Below are positions 16,413 through 23,884 of a stretch of 64,000 nt of DNA, piece after piece; position 1 is the first letter of the stretch, and each line of letters begins with the position of its first letter. The translations under genes and the position numbers were made by a program. This DNA comes from Planctomycetota bacterium. GTDB lineage: Bacteria > Planctomycetota > UBA1135 > UBA2386. The notes beneath the pieces were generated by a model. It ran no database searches. It was not told the origin of the DNA and saw only the letters and a program-made list of their open reading frames with translations. The DNA lies in NCBI GenBank assembly GCA_016794035.1, contig JAEUHS010000119.1, forward strand, positions 1 to 64,000, given 5' to 3'.

Positions 16413-17357
16413 ATGTTCCACACTCGTCGCTTCGTGCCCGTCCTGGCCGCCGTGCTCTCGGGTGCGGTCGTGGCCCAGGATCGCGTGGCCGTTCCACCGG
16501 CTGCAGGTGCTGCCGAACTCGCCAGGGCAGCGGCCCGTGCGCAGGTGCACAACAAGCGCGTGCTCGCCGTGCTCTGCGCTGCAGGCGCGGACTTCGCCGA
16601 GGTGCTGAAGAAGGACCCCACGTTGTCGCGCAAGCTGCTGTACGAGTTCGAGACCGTGCAGTTCGTCGGTGAGCAGGCCGACGCGCAGGCGCTGACGTGG
16701 CAGTTCGCCGAGGCGGTACGGGAGAAGCCGGCCCTCGTCGTGCTCGGCGCCGATGGCAAGGTGCTCGCGCGGCTGCCGCGAGCGGCGTGCACGACCGGCA
16801 CCGGTCCGGATGCGGCGCGGCTGCTGCCGCTGCTCGAGCCGCACTTCTGCCCGCCGGTCGACGCCGACGAGAAGCTGGCCGCGGCCCTGGCGACGGCCAA
16901 GAAGACCGGGCGCAACGTCTTCATCCGTTTCGACGCGCCCTGGTGAGGCTGGTGCAAGGTGCTCGAGGAGTTCCTCGGGCGAGACGTGACCGCGCCGATC
17001 TACCACAAGGGCTGGGTGGACGTCATGGTCGACGTCGACCGTGACTCCCACGGCAAGGCGCTGAACGAACGGCTCAAGGGCACGCGTCCGGGGGGTCTGC
17101 CGTGGATGGTGATCCTCGACGCCGACGGCAAGGAGATCGTCAGTTCGAACGAGAACGGCAGCGGCGGCAACATCGGCGGCCCACGGTCCGAGGCGGAGTG
17201 TGCCTGGTTCGTCGAGATGCTGCGAAGGAGCAGCGGCGAGCGCGTCAGCGAAGCCGAACTCGCCACGCTCGCCGCCGACCTCGAGGCCTACGCGGGCCCC
17301 GAGCGCAGGCCGCGACCGGTCGCGCCGCCGGCCAGGAAGCCTCGTCGCGGCGGCTAG
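16413..17357 (+). CDS. Probable selenoprotein: secreted double thioredoxin-fold protein with UxxC motif
   Basis: Read through one in-frame UGA (16944-16946), this frame gives 314 residues. Residues 1-22 are a signal peptide ending VVAQ. Residues about 30-145 are a degenerate thioredoxin-like domain without CxxC. Residues about 150-275 are a second one: NVFIRFDAPW, then UGA at codon 178, then GWCKVLEEFLG, and later GGLPWMVILDADGKE with the cis-Pro loop. Thioredoxin folds normally read APWCGWCK here, so the UGA sits exactly where the nucleophilic Cys belongs, and Cys181 is the resolving residue. Reading frame, codon use and homology continue unbroken past the UGA to TAG 17355-17357. A strong hairpin follows the UGA at the distance expected for a bacterial SECIS. 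GGAGG lies 4 nt before the ATG. The alternative is a TGC-to-TGA nonsense mutation; the location at the catalytic Cys argues against it. Confidence 0.8.
16944..16980 (+). promoter_or_regulatory. UGA codon plus bSECIS-like hairpin
   Basis: After the UGA (16944-16946), bases 16961-16968 (GCTCGAGG) pair with 16973-16980 (CCTCGGGC): eight pairs including one G-U, with apical loop AGTT. The loop begins 22 nt after the UGA and has G at its second position followed by U. Both features match the general rules for bacterial SECIS elements, which SelB binds to insert selenocysteine. The hairpin lies inside the coding sequence, as bacterial SECIS elements do. Confidence 0.65.
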
Positions 17358-17458
17358 CCGGGTCCGCCGCCGAACGCGCCGACTGCGTCACGTCGCAGGT
17401 CGTCGGCCAGCAGGAACAGGACGTTCGGCCGCCGCAGCGCGGCGGAACGCAGCTCCAC
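17354..17458 (-). pseudogene. Truncated N-terminus of a sulfatase
   Basis: On the minus strand, a GTG at 17458 opens a 34-residue frame reading LRRPNVLFLLADDLRRDAVG then AFGG before a TAG stop at 17354. This is the classic first strand and metal-binding Asp-Asp of arylsulfatases (RPNVLFxxADDLR...GxxGG). A real sulfatase continues for 400 or more residues; here the frame stops at the 3' end of the convergent selenoprotein gene, the two stop codons sharing CTAG. I infer a leftover fragment after deletion or recombination. It is too short to be functional. Confidence 0.55.
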
Positions 17459-17514
17459 GCTGCCGTGGTGATCGCGGGCGGCTGGCTGCACGGCTCGCGA
17501 CGTCGCGCTCGAAA

Positions 17515-17590
17515 TGGTGGGCCGTGCTGGATTCGAACCAGCGACTTCGACCTTGTGACGATCGCACTCTACCAACTGAGTTAACGGCCC
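17515..17590 (-). tRNA. tRNA-Val (anticodon CAC)
   Basis: Read on the minus strand, the full cloverleaf is present. The acceptor stem GGGCCGT pairs with ACGGCCC. The D-stem is ACTC/GAGT with an AGTTGGTA loop. The anticodon stem CGATC/GGTCG has loop GTCACAA, giving anticodon CAC for GUG valine codons. The T-arm GCTGG/CCAGC has loop TTCGAAT, and the 3' ACCA is encoded. No other tRNA is adjacent. Confidence 0.95.
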
Positions 17591-17699
17591 GACTTGTCAG
17601 CGCACGCAGCGCCCGGAGGGCCCTGCGGGGCGGCGACGCTAGCGAGCGTTCCGGCATCTTGCAAGCAGTTGTCGGGGCCGCGGGACCCGGGCGCCTGGC

Positions 17700-18656
17700 T
17701 CAGCCGCGGTGCTTCGGCGCGGCGGGCAGGGCGCCGTAGAACGCGGTCTGCAGGGTCAGCGTCGTCGCCTGGCAGCTGAGGCGGGCCCACGCGGAGACCA
17801 TGGCGCGCGCGATCTCGGGCGTGCGGCCGGAGACCATCGTGAAGGCGATCACGCCGGGGCCGTGCCCGCAGATGGTGGCGCCGGCAGCGCCGGCGTCGAC
17901 GGCGGCCTCGAGCACCTCGGGCAGGCCCGGCACCAGGCGGCGGCGGTACGGCAGGTGCACCTCGTCGAGGATGCACTCGCGCAACAGCGGCTCGTCACCG
18001 TGGTGCAGCGCCTGCAGCACGCCGAGCGTCCGGCCGGTGCTGCGGGCGGTCACGGAGTGCGGCAGCGTCGGCGGCAGCACGCGCTTCATGTCGGCGGTGC
18101 CCATCTGCACGTCGGGCAGCGCGATCACGTAGTGCCAGTCGTGATGGATCGGCAGCTGCAGCACGCGCTGGCGCAACTGCATCTCCTGCTGCGACGAGAC
18201 CTGCACGGTCGCGCACAGGCCGCCGAGCAGCGCCGCCGCGCCGTGCGCCGGGTCGCCGCCGAGCGGCACCAGCGCGTCGAGCAGTTCGTCCGACGTCTTC
18301 TTCTTCCTGCCGAGGCGGACGGCGATGCCGATGCCCGCCGCATAGCCGGCCGAGATCGTGCCCATGCCGGTGCCGCGCGGAATCGTGCCCTCGACCACCA
18401 CCGACAGGCCCTTGCCGAGCGAGACGTCGAGCAGCTCGGCGCCGCGGCGCAGCCCGCGCAGCACGGGATCGTGGCGCGGGTCCTCGGAACGCGCGCCCGG
18501 ATCGTCGCGGCGCTCGACGACGATCTCGCCGTCGGTGCGCGGCTCGACGGTGATGCCGAGCGGCAGGTCGAGTGCGAGCGCGATCGTGCCGTAGCCCGGC
18601 CCCAGGTTGGCCGCGCTGGCCGGCACGTGGAAGGTGATCGGGCTGGGCTTGGCCAC
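17700..18656 (-). CDS. GHMP kinase, homoserine kinase-like (ThrB family)
   Basis: A 318-residue GHMP-family kinase with GTG start at 18656. Motif 1 is VPASAANLGPGYGTIALALDL-like, motif 2 is IPRGTGMGTISAGYAAG (the ATP phosphate-binding loop) and motif 3 is TICGHGPGVIAFT. Overall order and length fit homoserine kinase, which phosphorylates homoserine for threonine synthesis. Three positions depart from the ThrB consensus: GFD is GYG (the Asp contacts homoserine in known enzymes), the usual GLGSSA is GMGTISA, and the motif 3 SGxGP is CGHGP. Homoserine kinase is the best family guess, but the substrate may differ. The ALDH7 gene ends 26 bp upstream on the same strand, so an operon is likely. Confidence 0.75.
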   Translation of the reverse strand: MAKPSPITFHVPASAANLGPGYGTIALALDLPLGITVEPRTDGEIVVERRDDPGARSEDPRHDPVLRGLRRGAELLDVSLGKGLSVVVEGTIPRGTGMGTISAGYAAGIGIAVRLGRKKKTSDELLDALVPLGGDPAHGAAALLGGLCATVQVSSQQEMQLRQRVLQLPIHHDWHYVIALPDVQMGTADMKRVLPPTLPHSVTARSTGRTLGVLQALHHGDEPLLRECILDEVHLPYRRRLVPGLPEVLEAAVDAGAAGATICGHGPGVIAFTMVSGRTPEIARAMVSAWARLSCQATTLTLQTAFYGALPAAPKHRG

Positions 18657-18682
18657 GCTGCCTTATCGGTCGGGGAAGGCGC

Positions 18683-20212
18683 TCAATTGCCGCCGAACTT
18701 GATGCCCTGCGCCAGCGGCAGGCTGTGGCCCCAGTTGACCGTGCTGGTCTGGCGCCGCATGTAGACCTTCCAGGCATCGGAGCCGGATTCGCGGCCGCCG
18801 CCGGTCTCCTTCTCGCCGCCGAACGCGCCGCCGATCTCGGCGCCGCTGGTGCCGATGTTGACGTTGGCGATGCCGCAGTCGCTGCCGGTCGCCGACAGGA
18901 AGCGCTCGGCCGCCCGCACGTCGCGGGTGAAGATCGCCGAGCTGAGGCCCTGCGGCACGTCGTTGTTGCAGGCGATCGCCTGCTCCAGCGACTTCACCGG
19001 CACGATGTAGAGGATCGGCGCGAACGTCTCCTCCTTGACGATCGGCAGCATGCCCGGGCAGCGCACGATGGTCGGCTCGACGTAGGCGCCGCCCTTCAGC
19101 GTGCGGGTGACCTTGGCGCGTCGGCCGCCGCAGACGACCTTGCCGCCCTGCTGCAGCGCCTGCGCGACCGCGTGTTCGAACGCCTTCGCCGCCGCCTCGT
19201 CGATCAGCGGTCCGACCAGCGTGCCCTGCTCCATCGGGTTGCCGATCTTGCACTGCGCGTAGGCCTTGGCCAGCCGCCTCTGCAGCGTGTCGACGACCTG
19301 CTCGTGCACCAGCAGGCGACGCGTCGAGGTGCAGCGCTGGCCCGCGGTGCCGACGGCACCGAACACGGTGGCGCGCACGGCCAGGTCGAGGTCGGCGTCG
19401 TCCATGACCGCGATCGCGTTGTTGCCGCCGAGTTCGAGCAGCGTGCGGCCGAAGCGCTGCGCGACGCGCGGGCCGACGATCCTGCCCATGCGCGTGCTGC
19501 CGGTCGCCGACACCAGCGGCACCTTCGGGTCGTCGAGCAGCGCGCTGCCGACGGTCAGGTCCGGGCCGATGCAGAGCCCGACCAGCGGCGCCCACTCCTT
19601 GCCGAGCACCTTGGCGGCGATCTTCGTCATCGCGATCGCGCACAGCGGCGTCTTCAGCGACGGCTTCCACAGGTTGGCGTCGCCGCAGACCAGCGACAGC
19701 ATCGCGTTCCACGCCCAGACCGCGACCGGGAAGTTGAACGCGGTGACGATGCCGACCGTGCCGAGCGGCTGCCACGTCTCGCGCATGTGGTGGTTGGGCC
19801 GTTCGCTGGCGATCGTCAGACCGTAAAGCTGGCGCGACAGGCCGACCGCGAAGTCGGCGATGTCGATGCACTCCTGCACCTCGCCGAGTCCCTCCTGCAC
19901 GATCTTGCCGGCCTCGAGCGTCACCAGCTGCCCGAGCGCCGTCTTGTGGTCGCGGAACGCGTTGCCGATGCGCCGCACGTATTCGCCGCGCTGCGGCGCC
20001 GGCAGTTCGCGCCAGCGCAGGAACGCCGCGTGAGCGGCCTTGCTGACCGCGGCGTAGTCCTTGGCATCCGCCATCTGCACGGTGCCGACGGTGTGGCCGT
20101 CGATCGGCGAACGTACGGTGAGCGTGCCGCCCTTGGTCTTGCGCCAGGTGCCGTCGAAGGCGCCGCTGTTCTGTTTGCCGAGTCCGAGTTCCGCCAGGAA
20201 GGTGAGGTTCAT
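18683..20212 (-). CDS. Aldehyde dehydrogenase of the ALDH7 (antiquitin / alpha-aminoadipate semialdehyde) type
   Basis: A 509-residue NAD(P)-dependent dehydrogenase. The ALDH7 hallmarks are clear: FAVGLSRQLYGLTIASERP, then ETWQPLGTVGIVTAFNFPVA, then LELGGNNAIAV with the catalytic Glu and GTAGQRCTSTRRL with the nucleophilic Cys. ALDH7 enzymes oxidise alpha-aminoadipate semialdehyde (lysine breakdown) and some betaine or lipid aldehydes. The ATG at 20212 gives the family length; an upstream ATG at 20299 would run into the terminator hairpin of the preceding gene and is rejected. The GHMP kinase follows on the same strand. The physiological substrate is uncertain. Confidence 0.9.
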   Translation of the reverse strand: MNLTFLAELGLGKQNSGAFDGTWRKTKGGTLTVRSPIDGHTVGTVQMADAKDYAAVSKAAHAAFLRWRELPAPQRGEYVRRIGNAFRDHKTALGQLVTLEAGKIVQEGLGEVQECIDIADFAVGLSRQLYGLTIASERPNHHMRETWQPLGTVGIVTAFNFPVAVWAWNAMLSLVCGDANLWKPSLKTPLCAIAMTKIAAKVLGKEWAPLVGLCIGPDLTVGSALLDDPKVPLVSATGSTRMGRIVGPRVAQRFGRTLLELGGNNAIAVMDDADLDLAVRATVFGAVGTAGQRCTSTRRLLVHEQVVDTLQRRLAKAYAQCKIGNPMEQGTLVGPLIDEAAAKAFEHAVAQALQQGGKVVCGGRRAKVTRTLKGGAYVEPTIVRCPGMLPIVKEETFAPILYIVPVKSLEQAIACNNDVPQGLSSAIFTRDVRAAERFLSATGSDCGIANVNIGTSGAEIGGAFGGEKETGGGRESGSDAWKVYMRRQTSTVNWGHSLPLAQGIKFGGN

Positions 20213-20274
20213 TCGCGCCGCACTGTCCACGATCGGCCCGCCGGTCGCAACGGAACGGGTGGCGCGGAAACGAA

Positions 20275-20308
20275 ACCGGCCCGGGGTGCCGAAGCACACC
20301 GGGCCGGT
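20275..20308 (-). terminator. Intrinsic terminator after the SdrD-like gene
   Basis: On the minus strand a 15-bp stem with one mismatch (ACCGGCCCGGTGTGC / GCACCCCGGGCCGGT) is capped by a TTCG tetraloop and followed by TTCGTTTCC. It lies 27 nt past the stop of the secreted protein gene and before the ALDH7 start. This is one of the clearest intrinsic terminators in the window. Confidence 0.8.
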
Positions 20309-20334
20309 CGCGAGTCGTGCGACTCGGGATCAGG

Positions 20335-21639
20335 TCACTGCCAGATCCAGTTGTGGTTGGCGCGCAGCAGCGCGTTCTTCAGCTTCGACTGCTGGCTGCG
20401 GTGCGAGCTCCACGGCGACGTGTAGGGGTGCGCCGCGAGACTCGCGACCGCCTGCTCCATCAGCTGCGCGACGGTCATCGTGCCGAGGCACGGGTCGCGC
20501 AACACGCAGGCGGGGTGCACCTTGCCGGTCATCAGGTTGGCGTGCATGGCGGTGACCTGCGCCGACAGCGCGTAGCCCATGTTCCAGCTGTTGGCGAACA
20601 GCAGGTACCACTTCAGGTGCAGCAGGTTGCCCGGCGCGACGCGCTGGCCGCAGGTGTTGACCAGCTGCAGCGCCGGCAGGGTCGGCAGCACGCCGAACTG
20701 CTGGATCTTGCACAGGCCGTGGTAGGAGTACCAGTAGCACAGCGGCTTGGCGTCGCACGGCAGCATTGCGACCGCGCCGCCGAAGTCCTGGACCACGAGG
20801 TCGGCGCAGGCGCAGACCTGGGCGGCGTAGGAGCCGGCCGTGGTCGCGATGTAGCCCGAGGGCAGCACCAGCTCGACCGAGTAGCTGCCGGCGGCGACGT
20901 GCTGGAAGCGGTAGCGCCCGTCGGCGTCGGTGACGGCCGACACCGAAGTCGAGTCGGTCACGAGCTGGACCTCCCAGCCGGCGAGCGGGCCTTCGCCCGG
21001 ATCGCGCACGCCGTCGCGGTCGGCGTCGGCGAACACGATGCCGGTGACGTCGCTGCCGTCACCGTCGTCGACGGCGAACGCCTCGTAGGAGCGCACGATG
21101 CACTCGCCGGTGGTCGGGTTGACGCCGCCGGCGAGCAGGTAGGGGTTGTCGGGACCGTTCGTCAGGTCCCAGGCGTTGCCGAAGTTCGCGTAGAACTTGC
21201 ACGGCGAGAACTCCGACGAGCGGAACGTCAGCAGGATGCTCTGGCCCTGGCCGCCGAGGCCGAGGCCGAACGTGGTCGGCACCTGGTTGTTCGTGAACGG
21301 CAGCGACAGCGTGATCACGCCGCCGGTGTTGGTCACGTTGACGAACCGGTCCATCGGATCGTTGGTCGACACGACCTCGTCGAAGCCGTCGATCGGCCGG
21401 TCGGTGACGTGCAGGTAGTAGGTGCCGCTGGCGAGGCTCGGGTCGAAGGCGACGTAGACCGCCTCGGTCGAGAACTGGTAGACGGTCTCGCCGGTCGCCG
21501 GATCGACGCTCGAAGCGACGACGTTGCCGGCCGCATCGACGAGGTGCAGCGGATAGAGGTTGTCGGAACAGAACTGCGCCGACGTCGCGGTCGCGAACAG
21601 GGTGGCGGCGCCGAGGCCGAGGATCGTGTTGCGGAGCAT
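20335..21639 (-). CDS. Secreted protein with an SdrD/Cna-B-like domain
   Basis: A 434-residue protein with signal peptide MLRNTILGLGAATLFATATS followed by AQ. Residues about 195-275 read GIVFADADRDGVRDPGEGPL, LVTDADGRYRFQHVAAGSY and similar, the SdrD B-like pattern of a calcium-binding beta-sandwich (DxDxDG loop). The C-terminal 150 residues are rich in Cys, Trp and His and resemble no domain I know. It should be exported; a structural or adhesive role is inferred from the fold only. It is followed by a strong terminator and faces the divergent antiporter gene, so it is probably monocistronic. TAGCCT at 21685-21680 is a possible -10. Confidence 0.75.
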   Translation of the reverse strand: MLRNTILGLGAATLFATATSAQFCSDNLYPLHLVDAAGNVVASSVDPATGETVYQFSTEAVYVAFDPSLASGTYYLHVTDRPIDGFDEVVSTNDPMDRFVNVTNTGGVITLSLPFTNNQVPTTFGLGLGGQGQSILLTFRSSEFSPCKFYANFGNAWDLTNGPDNPYLLAGGVNPTTGECIVRSYEAFAVDDGDGSDVTGIVFADADRDGVRDPGEGPLAGWEVQLVTDSTSVSAVTDADGRYRFQHVAAGSYSVELVLPSGYIATTAGSYAAQVCACADLVVQDFGGAVAMLPCDAKPLCYWYSYHGLCKIQQFGVLPTLPALQLVNTCGQRVAPGNLLHLKWYLLFANSWNMGYALSAQVTAMHANLMTGKVHPACVLRDPCLGTMTVAQLMEQAVASLAAHPYTSPWSSHRSQQSKLKNALLRANHNWIWQ

Positions 21640-21898
21640 TGGCTTGCTTGGGAGCTTTGGGCGGAAACGAGGTCGAAGGAGGCTACTCCCACCGTTTGCG
21701 GCGCCCGGGAAGCCGGTCGGGGTCCGGCGCACCCGGACGCGGCCGCCTGCCGCGTGGCCTCGATGCCATCGGCGGTGCTCGGCGCGATCCCGGTGTTGGA
21801 CAGCTGCCGGCTTTTCTTCGCCGCGACCGTAGCCGCGCGCAGAGCACTTCACCGCCGTTCTGCTTGCGTTGCCGCGCGGCGGTGATACCAACGCATCC

Positions 21899-23884
21899 GT
21901 GCTGGAGCAGGTCCTGCTCGAACTCGCGTTGTTGTTCGCGCTGTGCGTCGGCGTGGCGGTGACGTTCCATCGCCTGCGGCTGCCGCCGATCGTCGGCTTC
22001 CTGGTCGCCGGTGTGATCGTCGGGCCCCATGCGGTGGGCCTCGTGCAGCACGAGGAGATGGTGCGCGAACTGGCGGAGGTCGGCATCGTCGTGCTGCTGT
22101 TCGCGGTCGGACTCGAGGTGCCGCTCGGGCAGCTGGCGCGGCTGCGGCGCACGATCCTGGTCGGCGGCGGCATCCAGGTGGTCGGCACCGTGCTGGTCAG
22201 CGCGCTGGTCTGCTGGGGCATCGGCATGACCTGGGAGCAGGCGGTGTTCCTCGGCTTCCTGCTGAGCCTGTCGAGCACCGCGGCGTCGACCAAGGTGCTG
22301 GTCGACCACGGCGAACTCAGCGCGCCGCACGGTCGCATCGTGCTCGGCATCGCGATCGCCCAGGACCTGGCCGTGGTGCCCATGATCCTGCTGATCCCGC
22401 TGCTGGCGATCGGCACCGACAGCGGCTCGTCGTCGATCGGGCACTCGCTGCAGAACTTCGGCCTGCTGGCGGTCGTGATCGTGGTGGCGCGCCTCCTGTC
22501 CGGGCCGCTGGTCGCGCTGGTCTGTCGTACCCGCAGCCGCGAGCTGTTCGTGCTGTTCCTGGCCACGTGGTGCCTCGGCCTCGCGGTCGTCACCGCGCAC
22601 CTCGGCCTGTCGCTGGCGCTCGGCGCATTCCTGGCCGGCATGCTGCTGGCGGACAGCGACCACCACAGCCAGGCGGCGGCCGAGATCGAACCGTTCCGCG
22701 ACGCCTTCGCGAGCCTGTTCTTCGTCTCGATCGGCATGCTGTTCGACTGGCGCGTGATCGCCGAGGCGCCGACGACCGTCACCGTCTGCGTCGCCGCGGT
22801 CGTCGTCGGCAAGACGGTCGCCGTCATGGTGGCGGCGAGGCAGCTCGGGCAGCCGGGCTGGGTGCGCCTGCGCGCCGGCCTGACGCTGGCACAGGTCGGC
22901 GAGTTCTCGTTCGTGCTGATCCAGCTCGGCCGGCGTTCGGGCCTGATGCCGGCGCTCGCCGAGCGCATCTTCGTCGTCGTCGCCGTGCTGTCGATCGCCG
23001 CGACGCCGCTGCTGTACGTGCTGGGTCGGCGGCTGGTGCAGCGTGCGCGCGGCGACTCCGCACCGGCCCGCGGTGGCGGCGACGACCAGCTGCGCGACCA
23101 CGCGATCGTGATCGGCTACGGGCCGACCGGTCGAACGGTCACTGCCGGCCTGCAGGCGCTCGGCATCCCGGTCGTGGTCTCGGAGATGAACGCCGCGACG
23201 GTGAAGGCGGAGAAGCAGAAGGGCGTGCCGATCCGGCTCGGCGACGCCACGCGCGTCGCGGTGCTGAAGTCGCTCGGCATCGAACGCGCCCGCCTGCTGG
23301 TGCTGGCGGTCAACGACGGCGGCGCCACGTCGCGCATCGCGCAGTTGGCGCGGCAGTTCGGCCCGCAGGTGCACGTGCTGGCGCGCGCCGTCTACACCAG
23401 CGAGGCCGAGAGCCTGCGCCGGGCCGGCGCGCACGAGGTGGTGCCGCAGGAGCTGGAGGCCTCGGTCGAGATCCTGGTGCGCGTGCTGCGGCGCTTCCTG
23501 GTCACCGACGACGAGATCGGCCGCCAGGTGCACGAGGTGCGCCGCGAGGCCGGCGGCGGCGAGCGGGCCTCGCCCGTCGGCAACGTCGAGGCCGCGCGCA
23601 TCGCCGAGTTCGTGCCCGGCATCGGCTTCCAGGTGTTCCGGGTCGAACCGGGCGCCGTCTGCGCCGGCCAGACGCTGGCCGCCGTCGGCATCCGCCGTCA
23701 CACCGGCTGCAGCGTGGTGGCGCTGCGGCGCGACGGCAAGAACCTGCCCGTGATCACGCCCGAGACCCTGCTGCAGGCCGGCGACACGGTCGTCGTGATC
23801 GGGCCGCAGGCGCGGCTCGCCGACGCCGCGGCGTTGTTCGTGCCGCCGGTGCACGCGGCCGCCGCCCGGGAGGAAGGAGCATGA
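21899..23884 (+). CDS. CPA2-family K+/H+ (or Na+/H+) antiporter with RCK_N and TrkA_C domains
   Basis: A 661-residue protein. The first 400 residues form about twelve membrane helices of the KefB/KefC type, with LPPIVGFLVAGVIVGPHAVG and LLSLSSTAASTKVLVDHGEL. A cytoplasmic RCK_N domain follows (HAIVIGYGPTGRTVTAGLQA, a Rossmann nucleotide-binding Gly motif) and then a TrkA_C domain near residues 570-650. Such proteins export K+ in exchange for H+ under nucleotide control. GTG 21899 is chosen as the start just before the first helix; the frame is open upstream. Its stop overlaps the next start as ATGA, so translation is coupled. Confidence 0.9.
   Translation: MLEQVLLELALLFALCVGVAVTFHRLRLPPIVGFLVAGVIVGPHAVGLVQHEEMVRELAEVGIVVLLFAVGLEVPLGQLARLRRTILVGGGIQVVGTVLVSALVCWGIGMTWEQAVFLGFLLSLSSTAASTKVLVDHGELSAPHGRIVLGIAIAQDLAVVPMILLIPLLAIGTDSGSSSIGHSLQNFGLLAVVIVVARLLSGPLVALVCRTRSRELFVLFLATWCLGLAVVTAHLGLSLALGAFLAGMLLADSDHHSQAAAEIEPFRDAFASLFFVSIGMLFDWRVIAEAPTTVTVCVAAVVVGKTVAVMVAARQLGQPGWVRLRAGLTLAQVGEFSFVLIQLGRRSGLMPALAERIFVVVAVLSIAATPLLYVLGRRLVQRARGDSAPARGGGDDQLRDHAIVIGYGPTGRTVTAGLQALGIPVVVSEMNAATVKAEKQKGVPIRLGDATRVAVLKSLGIERARLLVLAVNDGGATSRIAQLARQFGPQVHVLARAVYTSEAESLRRAGAHEVVPQELEASVEILVRVLRRFLVTDDEIGRQVHEVRREAGGGERASPVGNVEAARIAEFVPGIGFQVFRVEPGAVCAGQTLAAVGIRRHTGCSVVALRRDGKNLPVITPETLLQAGDTVVVIGPQARLADAAALFVPPVHAAAAREEGA

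Noticed and set aside
16944-16946. Interpreting the UGA as a simple pseudogene or sequencing error
   Set aside because: The rest of the frame is intact, the UGA falls on the catalytic Cys and a SECIS-like hairpin follows; kept as selenoprotein, though a TGC-to-TGA error cannot be excluded without reads.
17515-17590. tRNA-Val as an attachment site of a genomic island or prophage
   Set aside because: No integrase, no direct repeat of the tRNA 3' end and no mobile genes are seen on either side.
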